Shown here piece by piece: positions 1 to 5,261 of a stretch of 9,013 nt of DNA. Location: contig DYKK01000123.1 in NCBI GenBank assembly GCA_020722625.1, positions 1 through 9,013 of the forward strand, read 5' to 3'. Under the pieces are notes generated by a model. The model was not told the DNA's origin. It saw only the letters and a program-made list of their open reading frames with translations, and made no database searches. Numbering within the stretch: the stretch's first letter is position 1; each line of letters opens with the position of its first letter. This DNA is from Anaeromyxobacter dehalogenans (GTDB taxonomy: Bacteria; Myxococcota_A; UBA9042; DTJE01). The position numbers and the translations under genes were made by a program.

Positions 1-97
1 CAGCGCTTCGCGCTGGGAGATGGGGCCCCAGTCGCGGCCCCAGGGTGGTGAAATGGAACGAAGCAGATTTCGTAAATATTCGGAGACTTGCGGCAAT
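1..97. other. Left flank, no gene recognised; GC-rich hairpin and palindrome
   Basis: No credible coding region was seen between the window edge and the mscS-type stop codon. Positions 1-15 form a perfect 6-bp stem with a 3-nt loop (CAGCGC-TTC-GCGCTG), and 21-30 is a perfect 10-bp palindrome (TGGGGCCCCA). Neither is followed by a T-rich tract on either strand, so they are not convincing intrinsic terminators. The A/T-richer stretch from about 50 to 100 belongs to the dispersed repeat described separately. Confidence 0.5.
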
Positions 98-110
98 TCA
101 CGGCGGATTT
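40..110 (+). repeat. Copy A of a dispersed intergenic repeat
   Basis: This 71-bp segment aligns without gaps to 2044-2114. The first 13 bases are identical (CCAGGGTGGTGAA). The distal half shares TTGCGG-N-AAT and C-N-GCGGA-N-TT at exactly the same spacing. By hand count about 41 of 71 positions agree, with the matches clustered in blocks. It is visibly less GC-rich than the flanking genes. The right end runs into the last codons and stop of the minus-strand channel gene. Type and mobility are unknown. No transposase, target duplication or strong internal palindrome was seen. Confidence 0.6.
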
Positions 111-1030
111 GGGACCGCGCTGTCGGACCGCCCGTCCGGCGTCCGGACGAGGTGGATCGGGACCGGGCGTGTCGCCTCGCCCGCGTACAGCGACACGTGG
201 GGGAAGGGCATCTCGATGCCTTCCCGGTCGAACGCCTTCTTCAGGCGCCGGTTGAACTCGCGCCCGACCTCCCACTGTTTCAGCGGAACCGTCTTGAGCC
301 GGACCTTGATCACGACCGCCGAATCCCCGAACCGGTCCACCCCGAGGACCTCGGCGTCCTCGATCATCGAGGGTCCCAGGACAGGGTCGGCCCGCATCTC
401 GGCCGCCACGGCCCGGATCACGTCCGAGACACGGTCCGTGTCCTCCTTGTAGGCGACCCCGACGTCCGCGACATAGGCCGACCAGCCGGTGGTCATGTTG
501 GACAGGGTCGTGATCGTCCCGTTCGGGAACACGTGGACCACGCCCTGCACGTCGCGCAGGATGAGGGTCCGGAGGGTGATCTTCTCGATATGGCCCTCGG
601 TCCCGTTGATGGTCACGACGTCGCCCACTCGGACCTGGTTTTCCAGGATCAGGAAGAAGCCGCTGATCACGTCCCTGACGAGGTTCTGCGCCCCGAAACC
701 GACCGCGAGGCCCACGACGCCGGCGCCGGCCAGGATCGGGGCGACGTTGACCCCGACCTGGTCGAGTGCCATCAGGACCGCCATGACCCAGATCACCACG
801 ACGATCACCTGCCGCAGCAACTTGACCAGGGTCTGGACCCGGCGGGTGTCCTCGTCCGGCACGGACTGGTTGCGCGCTTTCTCGGCCATGAGGTAGGCCT
901 CGGTCCGCCGGAGCGCGGCCCGGGCGAGACGCGCGGCCGCCCACGCCGCCGCCAGGATGACCAGGGCGCGGCCCAGGGAAAACGCGAGCCGCTGCCAGTC
1001 GAGGCCCAACAGGTCGTCCATGCCGTTCAT
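98..1030 (-). CDS. MscS-family mechanosensitive ion channel
   Basis: A 310-residue inner-membrane channel protein predicted to open under membrane tension and release osmolytes during hypo-osmotic shock. Three hydrophobic segments are visible: about 18-40, 72-92 and 94-118. The third is the Gly/Ala-rich pore helix (AGAGVVGLAVGFGAQNLVRD), followed by the conserved FFLILENQVRVGD junction and a beta domain containing GTEGHIEKITLRTLILRD and VFPNGTI (about 130-180). The C-terminal region ends with PFPHVSLYAG (about 275-284), typical of the family, plus a short Pro-rich tail. The start at 1030 is preceded by GAGGGG four bases upstream. A second ATG three codons later is also possible. The frame stays open upstream, but that extension does not look like channel protein. 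It is divergent from the dsr operon, and no functional link to it is evident. The family has many paralogues, so no specific symbol is given. Confidence 0.93.
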   Translation of the reverse strand: MNGMDDLLGLDWQRLAFSLGRALVILAAAWAAARLARAALRRTEAYLMAEKARNQSVPDEDTRRVQTLVKLLRQVIVVVIWVMAVLMALDQVGVNVAPILAGAGVVGLAVGFGAQNLVRDVISGFFLILENQVRVGDVVTINGTEGHIEKITLRTLILRDVQGVVHVFPNGTITTLSNMTTGWSAYVADVGVAYKEDTDRVSDVIRAVAAEMRADPVLGPSMIEDAEVLGVDRFGDSAVVIKVRLKTVPLKQWEVGREFNRRLKKAFDREGIEMPFPHVSLYAGEATRPVPIHLVRTPDGRSDSAVPNPP

Positions 1031-1034
1031 GGTT

Positions 1035-1040
1035 CCCCTC
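1035..1040 (-). promoter_or_regulatory. Ribosome binding site of the MscS-type gene
   Basis: GAGGGG on the minus strand, four bases before the ATG at 1030. This favours that start over the in-frame start at 1162, whose leader residues are unlike the family. Confidence 0.55.
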
Positions 1041-1099
1041 GCAAGGTCGCGGCCGGACGATACCACAGTTGCGGAGTTCACGACGGTTGAGTCCCCGAC

Positions 1100-1128
1100 G
1101 ATCCGCCATCCCGATTTACGAAGAAACT
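1100..1128 (+). repeat. Module shared with the region upstream of dsrM
   Basis: GATCCGCCATC at 1100-1110 is identical to 1961-1971. It is followed in both places by a looser match with the order CCG, then T-rich, then CG-N-AGAA, then TCG. Read on the minus strand, this copy includes TTCGTAAAT, which also occurs inside repeat copy A at 69-77. The similarity beyond the 11-mer is weak and was assessed by eye. Confidence 0.4.
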
Positions 1129-1268
1129 CGACGCGAACTGGAGCCGCGAGCCCCTTGGACAAGTTCAGGAACAGGATCAGAGGGCAGGTTCACAGACAGT
1201 GACAGTGTCCGGCCCACGTTGGTCGCGACGAACAGCGCATGACGACAGCGCCACGTTCACCGAGACCG

Positions 1269-1293
1269 CGGACCCCGGACGCCGGACCCCGGA
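1269..1293 (+). repeat. Tandem direct repeat CGGACCCCGGA
   Basis: Two perfect copies of an 11-bp unit, at 1269-1279 and 1283-1293, start 14 bp apart and are flanked by CGCGG (1267-1271) and CCGCG (1296-1300). The arrangement could form a GC-rich structure in the intergenic region. A chance low-complexity origin in GC-rich DNA is quite possible. Confidence 0.5.
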
Positions 1294-1309
1294 TGCCGCG
1301 AGAACGGCC

Positions 1310-1334
1310 GTCAACTTCCTGTCAACTTGTTGAC
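1310..1334 (+). promoter_or_regulatory. Candidate operator: GTCAACTT direct repeat plus palindrome
   Basis: GTCAACTT occurs at 1310-1317 and again at 1321-1328, 11 bp apart, about one helical turn. The second copy forms a perfect 6-2-6 inverted repeat, GTCAAC-TT-GTTGAC (1321-1334). That gives three half-sites in 25 bp, located 96-120 bp upstream of the first gene of the dsr-containing operon. TTGACG at the right end could also be a -35 element. Dimeric transcription factors commonly bind such arrangements. Which factor would bind here is not known. Confidence 0.4.
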
Positions 1335-1416
1335 GTTTTCCATTACCGGCCCGCGTGATGCGTGCTACCCGATCCCTGGGGCGATTCCCGCGCCGGGCGA
1401 GGTCCGGAGCGGGCAC

Positions 1417-1421
1417 GGAGG
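1417..1421 (+). promoter_or_regulatory. Ribosome binding site of the RsbRD-domain gene
   Basis: GGAGG eight bases upstream of the ATG at 1430. It selects this start over the in-frame ATGs at 1355 and 1358, which lack a comparable site and would add Arg-rich residues with no family resemblance. Confidence 0.7.
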
Positions 1422-1429
1422 TCTTCCAG

Positions 1430-2155
1430 ATGGCCTGGGACACGGCGACCCGGACCCACGCGACCCTCCTCGCGGACCGCTGGTGCGCCCTGATCCTGGC
1501 CACCTATCCCCCGGACGCGGCCCGCCTGATGGCCGCCCGGAGCGACCCCTTCGCGAACCCGCTGGGAGCGACGATCCGGCGCGCGACCCACGCGATCCTC
1601 GCCGCCCTGCCCGACACCGGCGTCGAGGGCGTGGAGGTGGTCGAGGCCCTGCACGACATCGTCCGCGTGCGGGCCGTGCAGGACTTCTCTCCCGCAGAGG
1701 CGGTCGGCTTCGTCTTCCTGCTCAAGCAGGCGGCGCGGGAACCGGTGGACGGCGCGTCCGGCCTGTCCCCGTCGGACCTGGCCGATTTCGACCGCCGGGT
1801 GGACGACCTCGCCCTCCTGGCCTTCGACCTCTACACGGCGGACCGCGAACGCATCGCCCGGATCCGCGTGGACGAGTCGCGGCGGGCGGTCCGCAGGCTT
1901 CTCGAGCGGGCGGGCCTTTCTCTCGACGACACCGGTCCCGGCGAACCGGACGGCCCCCCTGATCCGCCATCAACCGTTGTCGGAGAATCGCCGGCACAAG
2001 CATCTTCGCCGTTTGACGCAGTCGGCGACCGGTGGTCGCCGCTCCAGGGTGGTGAACAGAAAGCTGGATCCTTTGAAGCGATTTCAAGGCATTGCGGGAA
2101 TCGGCAGCGGACTTCGATCCCCGACATGGGTTCACAGCCGGAGGCGACGAAATGA
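1430..2155 (+). CDS. RsbRD N-terminal-domain protein associated with dsrM
   Basis: A predicted cytoplasmic, mainly helical protein of 241 residues as read. Residues about 10-163 match the RsbRD N-terminal (RsbT co-antagonist-like) domain. Recognisable blocks are RWCALILATYPPDAARLM, DPFANPLGATIR, VRVRAVQDFSPAEAVGFVFL and DDLALLAFDLYTADRE...IRVDE...RLLERAGL. Proteins of this type recur directly upstream of dsrM in sulfur-metabolising bacteria. Their biochemical role is unknown. By analogy with stressosome RsbR proteins a sensing or partner-switching role is possible, but no STAS domain is present. Residues about 164-241 are Pro/Ser-rich, unlike the domain, and include sequence from the dispersed repeat. 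One extra C in the C6 run at 1954-1959 would end the protein after about 177 residues, close to the expected length. As read, the stop overlaps the dsrM start (ATGA), which suggests coupling. Confidence 0.82.
   Translation: MAWDTATRTHATLLADRWCALILATYPPDAARLMAARSDPFANPLGATIRRATHAILAALPDTGVEGVEVVEALHDIVRVRAVQDFSPAEAVGFVFLLKQAAREPVDGASGLSPSDLADFDRRVDDLALLAFDLYTADRERIARIRVDESRRAVRRLLERAGLSLDDTGPGEPDGPPDPPSTVVGESPAQASSPFDAVGDRWSPLQGGEQKAGSFEAISRHCGNRQRTSIPDMGSQPEATK
1961..1990 (+). repeat. Second copy of the GATCCGCCATC module
   Basis: GATCCGCCATC at 1961-1971 is identical to 1100-1110, with weaker similarity continuing for about 20 bases. It begins right after the C6 tract that may mark the original end of the RsbRD-domain gene, and it precedes repeat copy B. 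The stretch 1961-2114 may therefore be one composite element. Confidence 0.4.
2023..2041 (+). other. Perfect 8-bp stem-loop ahead of repeat copy B
   Basis: CGGCGACC (2023-2030), loop GGT, then GGTCGCCG (2034-2041). It sits three bases before the repeat core and about 110 bases before dsrM. There is no downstream U-run, so it is not a standard intrinsic terminator. It could be an mRNA processing or stability element between the RsbRD-domain gene and dsrM, or part of the repeat. Copy A also has a GC-rich hairpin (1-15) upstream of its core. Confidence 0.45.
2044..2114 (+). repeat. Copy B of the dispersed intergenic repeat
   Basis: Gap-free partner of 40-110, sharing the leading CCAGGGTGGTGAA and the TTGCGG-N-AAT and GCGGA-N-TT blocks. 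As annotated it lies inside the last codons of the RsbRD-domain frame (residues about 205-228, reading QGGEQKAGSF...HCGN). In the corresponding frame copy A reads QGGEMERSRF...TCGN. It ends about 25 bp before the dsrM ribosome binding site. Confidence 0.6.
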
Positions 2156-3141
2156 AGATCCTGGTTTCCTTGGTCCTCGTGGTCGCGGCGGTCTTCCTGG
2201 CCCTGGTCCTGGCGGGGACCGGGTTGCGACCCCTGTTCGGGGTGGCCCTCCCGTACCTCGCGTTTGCGACGTTCCTGATCGGGCTCGCGTGGCGCGTGGT
2301 CCGGTGGGCACGCTCTCCCGTGCCGTTCCGCATTCCCACGACCTGCGGCCAGCAGAAGTCCCTGGCCTTCCTCCCCCACAGCCGGCTCGACAACCCCTTC
2401 ACCGGCCGGCAGGCCTTCGGCCGCATGGTCCTCGAGGTCCTGTTCTTCCGGTCCCTGTTCCGAAACACCACCGCGACCCTGACGCGGGACGGCCGTCTGG
2501 TCTATGGGTCCGAAAAGTGGTTGTGGGCCGCGGGCCTCGCCTTCCATTGGTCTCTCCTCGTCATCGTCTTGCGCCACCTGCGGTTCTTCCTGGAACCGGT
2601 GCCTGGGTTCGTCGAGGTCCTTCAGGACGTGGACGGCTTCTTCCAGGTCTGGGTCCCCGTCCTGTACCTGACCGACCTCGTGATCGTCGCGGCCATGACC
2701 TTCCTGTTCCTGCGTCGCGTCCTGCTGCCGCAGGTGCGGTACATCTCGCTCGCGAACGACTACTTCCCGCTCTTCCTGCTGCTCGGCATCGCCCTGACGG
2801 GGGTCCTGATGCGCTACTTCTTCAAGACCGACCTCGCGGCGGTCAAGGACGTAGCCCTGGGGCTCGTCACGTTCCGGCCGACGGCCCCGGAGGCCGCGGG
2901 GTCCCTGTTCTACACGCACCTCTTCCTGGTCTGCGTGCTGCTCGCGTATTTTCCGTTCAGCAAACTCGTCCACGTGGCGGGCGTGTTTCTGAGCCCGACC
3001 CGCAACCTCGCGAACAACAACCGCGCCGAGCGCCACGTCAACCCCTGGAACCCCGAGGTGAAGACGCACTCGTACCAGGAGTACGAAGAGGAGTTCCACG
3101 ACCTGATGAAGAACGCCGGCTATCCGCTGGAGAGGGAGTGA
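2152..3141 (+). CDS. dsrM: DsrM, heme-b membrane subunit of the DsrMKJOP complex
   Basis: A 329-residue NarI-like cytochrome b that exchanges electrons between the quinone pool and DsrK. Six membrane segments are apparent: about 4-24, 31-50, 122-147, 167-190, 203-224 and 252-280. Candidate heme ligands are H132 and H142 in the third helix (FHWSLLVIVLRHLRFF) and H256 and H274 in the last (FYTHLF, SKLVHVAG). The stretch between helices 2 and 3 contains the TTCGQQKSLAFLPHSRLDNP block typical of DsrM. The C-terminal tail (about 285-329) is hydrophilic, consistent with a cytoplasmic contact to DsrK. The ATG at 2152 is preceded by GGAGG seven bases upstream and overlaps the previous stop. An in-frame start at 2092 would add a non-hydrophobic leader from the repeat and is rejected. 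The stop is one base before dsrK. Family assignment is firm; heme ligand assignment is by position and conservation. Confidence 0.95.
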   Translation: MKILVSLVLVVAAVFLALVLAGTGLRPLFGVALPYLAFATFLIGLAWRVVRWARSPVPFRIPTTCGQQKSLAFLPHSRLDNPFTGRQAFGRMVLEVLFFRSLFRNTTATLTRDGRLVYGSEKWLWAAGLAFHWSLLVIVLRHLRFFLEPVPGFVEVLQDVDGFFQVWVPVLYLTDLVIVAAMTFLFLRRVLLPQVRYISLANDYFPLFLLLGIALTGVLMRYFFKTDLAAVKDVALGLVTFRPTAPEAAGSLFYTHLFLVCVLLAYFPFSKLVHVAGVFLSPTRNLANNNRAERHVNPWNPEVKTHSYQEYEEEFHDLMKNAGYPLERE

Positions 3142-3142
3142 G

Positions 3143-4810
3143 ATGTCCGAAAAGCCGCCGAGCCCCAAGGAGTTGCTCCAGATCCGGCACGACCCCGCCG
3201 GGCCGGACTGGATGGACACGAAACCGGTGTTTCGTCCCGGGACCTGGTGCTACGGGGCGGTCCCGAAGCACGCGGAGTACCTGGGCCTGCCCAACCCGCG
3301 CAAGTGGCAGGCCACCGACGAGGACTGGGGGCTTCCGCCCGACTGGCGCGAGCGCATCCTGGAAGGCCTGAACGACCGCCTCAAGCGCTTCCGGTCGCTG
3401 TTCGTGTTCATGGACATCTGCGTGCGGTGCGGGGCGTGCGCCGACAAGTGCCACTACTTCCTGGGGTCCGGGGACCCCAAGAACATGCCGGTCCTGCGGG
3501 CCGAGTTGATGCGGTCCGTGTATCGCCGGCATCACACGCTGGGGGGGAAGTTGTTCGGGCGGGCCGCGGGGGCGCGCGACCTCGACCTCGACGTGCTCAA
3601 GGAATGGTTCTATTACTTCTATCAGTGTACGGAATGCCGCCGCTGCTCCGTGTTCTGTCCATACGGGATCGACACGGCCGAGATCACGATGATGGCCCGC
3701 GAACTGCTGAACCTCGTGGGCATCAACATCAACTGGATCGTGGAGCCGGCGTCCAACTGCTTCCGGACCGGGAACCACCTCGGCGTCCTGCCTCACACCT
3801 TCAAGGACAACGTCGAATTCGCGGCGTCCGACCTCGAGGACAACACCGGCGTGCACGTGGACGTCCCGATCAACCGCAAGGGGGCCGAGATCCTGTTCGT
3901 GGTCCCGTCCGCGGACTACTTCGCGGACCCGCACTATTACACGTTCCTCGGATACCTGGCGCTGTTCCACGAGATCGGGCTGGACTACACGTTCTCGTCG
4001 TTCGCGTCCGAGGGCGGGAACTTCGGGCTGTTCCACTCGAACGAGATGATGAAGCGCCTGAACCACAAGATCTACGCCGAGGCGCGCAGGCTGGGCGTCC
4101 GGTGGATCCTGGGCGGTGAGTGCGGCCACATGTGGAGGGTCGCCCACCAGTACATGGCCACCATGAACGGCCCGGCCGACTTCCTGGAGGTCCCGCGCTC
4201 GCCCCTGACCGGCACCGTGTTCGAAAACGCGCGGTCCACGAAGATGGTCCACATCTGCGAGTTCACGGCGGACCTGATCCACCACGGGAAACTGAAACTG
4301 GACCCGCGCCGCAACGACCACCTGCGCGTCACGTTCCACGACTCGTGCAACCCGGCGCGGGCCATGGGCCTGCTCGAGGAGCCGCGCCACATCCTGCGGG
4401 CCGTATGCAACCATTTCTACGAGATGCCCGAGAACACGATTCGTGAACAGACCTTCTGCTGTGGAAGCGGCTCCGGGCTCGGGACCGACGAGAACATGGA
4501 GATGCGCCTGCGCGGCGGGTTCCCCAGGGCCAACGCGGTCCGCCACGTCCACGAGAAGCACGGCGTGAACCGCCTTGCGTGCATCTGCGCCATTGACAAG
4601 GCCACCCTCACCCCGCTGATGGAGTACTGGGTCCCCGAGGTCAACGTGGGCGGCGTGCACGAACTGGTCGCGAACGCCCTGGTCCTGAAGGACGAGAAGG
4701 AGGACCGCGACTCGGACCTGCGGGGCGAGAAGTGGCTGCACATGAAGGACGACGAAGAGACCGGGCGCAAGCCGTCCCAGGACCTGATGGAGGGGATGGA
4801 CCATGCATGA
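3143..4810 (+). CDS. dsrK: DsrK, HdrD-like iron-sulfur subunit of DsrMKJOP
   Basis: A 555-residue cytoplasmic catalytic subunit, thought to handle the DsrC trisulfide/dithiol couple with electrons from DsrM. Two ferredoxin-type [4Fe-4S] sites are visible: C93, C96, C99, C103 (CVRCGACADKC) and C162, C165, C168, C172 (CTECRRCSVFCP). The C-terminal half carries a CCG-type motif for a non-canonical cluster, as in heterodisulfide reductase HdrB/HdrD: C402, then C439-C440 (FCCGSGSGLGTDENME), then C480 and C482. Other cysteines near this region include C327 (GGECGHMWR), C372 and C422. The final pair is Cys-Ile-Cys rather than CxxC. There is no signal peptide or membrane segment, matching a cytoplasmic face. 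The gene starts one base after the dsrM stop, has AGGGAG upstream, and overlaps dsrJ by 8 bases. DsrC, its expected partner, is not encoded in the window. Confidence 0.96.
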   Translation: MSEKPPSPKELLQIRHDPAGPDWMDTKPVFRPGTWCYGAVPKHAEYLGLPNPRKWQATDEDWGLPPDWRERILEGLNDRLKRFRSLFVFMDICVRCGACADKCHYFLGSGDPKNMPVLRAELMRSVYRRHHTLGGKLFGRAAGARDLDLDVLKEWFYYFYQCTECRRCSVFCPYGIDTAEITMMARELLNLVGININWIVEPASNCFRTGNHLGVLPHTFKDNVEFAASDLEDNTGVHVDVPINRKGAEILFVVPSADYFADPHYYTFLGYLALFHEIGLDYTFSSFASEGGNFGLFHSNEMMKRLNHKIYAEARRLGVRWILGGECGHMWRVAHQYMATMNGPADFLEVPRSPLTGTVFENARSTKMVHICEFTADLIHHGKLKLDPRRNDHLRVTFHDSCNPARAMGLLEEPRHILRAVCNHFYEMPENTIREQTFCCGSGSGLGTDENMEMRLRGGFPRANAVRHVHEKHGVNRLACICAIDKATLTPLMEYWVPEVNVGGVHELVANALVLKDEKEDRDSDLRGEKWLHMKDDEETGRKPSQDLMEGMDHA

Positions 4811-5261
4811 CGCAGGCAAGGTCGTCGCGGGGATCGCGGTCTTCGCGGGCCTCGTCACGGCACCGATCTGGTATCAGGCTTCGGTCGGAGGGGCCGTGCA
4901 GCCCCTGGACCTGTCCCGGGATTTCCCCGTGGTCCGACCGGGGGCGCCGGGGTTCGAGGACCTCCCGGCGGACCTCGCCCTGAACCCGGACGGGACCCCG
5001 CGCGAGTGCGTGGAGCCGACCGAGTTCATGCGGGCCAATCACATGGCGATCCTGGACCGATGGCGCGACCAGGTCGTCCGCGAGGACGTGCACGACTACA
5101 GGTCCACGACGGGCAAGACCTGGCCGCACCTGAAACTGACCGGGACGTGCATGAAGTGCCACCAGAAGAAGGCGGAGTTCTGCGACCGCTGCCACGACCG
5201 GGCCGGCGAGAAGCCCTACTGCTGGGATTGCCACCTGGACCGGGTGGCGGGGGGGCGGTGA
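4803..5261 (+). CDS. dsrJ: DsrJ, periplasmic triheme cytochrome c
   Basis: A 152-residue membrane-anchored cytochrome on the periplasmic side of the complex. Residues about 7-25 form an N-terminal hydrophobic segment without an obvious cleavage site, so it is probably a signal anchor. Three heme-c sites lie in the last 37 residues: C116-x-x-C119-H120, C127-x-x-C130-H131 and C140-x-x-C143-H144. C69 (in RECVEPTEFMRANH) matches the conserved cysteine that ligates one heme in characterised DsrJ proteins, giving unusual His/Cys coordination. Nearby M76, H80, M81 and H98 are candidate distal ligands for the others. The start at 4803 has GGAGGGG seven bases upstream and overlaps the dsrK end by 8 bases. 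The stop overlaps dsrO as TGATG. Identification rests on the heme pattern, the C69 motif and gene order. Ligand roles beyond C69 are inference. Confidence 0.94.
   Translation: MHDAGKVVAGIAVFAGLVTAPIWYQASVGGAVQPLDLSRDFPVVRPGAPGFEDLPADLALNPDGTPRECVEPTEFMRANHMAILDRWRDQVVREDVHDYRSTTGKTWPHLKLTGTCMKCHQKKAEFCDRCHDRAGEKPYCWDCHLDRVAGGR

Larger units (their letters stand above)
1031..1429. other. Divergent intergenic region
   Basis: About 400 bp lie between the minus-strand channel gene and the plus-strand RsbRD-domain gene, and no supportable gene was seen in it. It must hold the promoters for both directions. No clear -35/-10 pair was found: TTGACG at 1330-1335 is a fair -35 for the plus strand but lacks a good -10 at 16-18 bp. 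It contains a GATCCGCCATC module shared with 1961-1971, an 11-bp direct repeat at 1269-1293 and a GTCAAC repeat/palindrome cluster at 1310-1334, each listed separately. Confidence 0.6.

Noticed and set aside
98..1162. Longer form of the channel protein starting at 1162
   Set aside because: The extra 44 residues are unlike MscS N-termini and have no good ribosome binding site, whereas the ATG at 1030 has GAGGGG upstream.
1320..1325. Perfect TTGACA on the minus strand as a -35 box for the channel gene
   Set aside because: No -10-like hexamer is found 16-18 bp downstream, where the DNA is CG-rich. The hexamer is explained by the GTCAAC repeat cluster.
1831..3219. 462-codon open frame on the minus strand opposite the RsbRD-domain gene and dsrM
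   Set aside because: The charged, repetitive composition has no domain resemblance, and it lies over DsrM, which has clear membrane segments and heme histidines.
3038..4858. 606-codon open frame on the minus strand opposite dsrK
   Set aside because: It is complementary to dsrK, whose cysteine motifs and family match are unambiguous. The His/Val/Gln/Arg-rich antisense translation is the usual shadow of a GC-rich gene.
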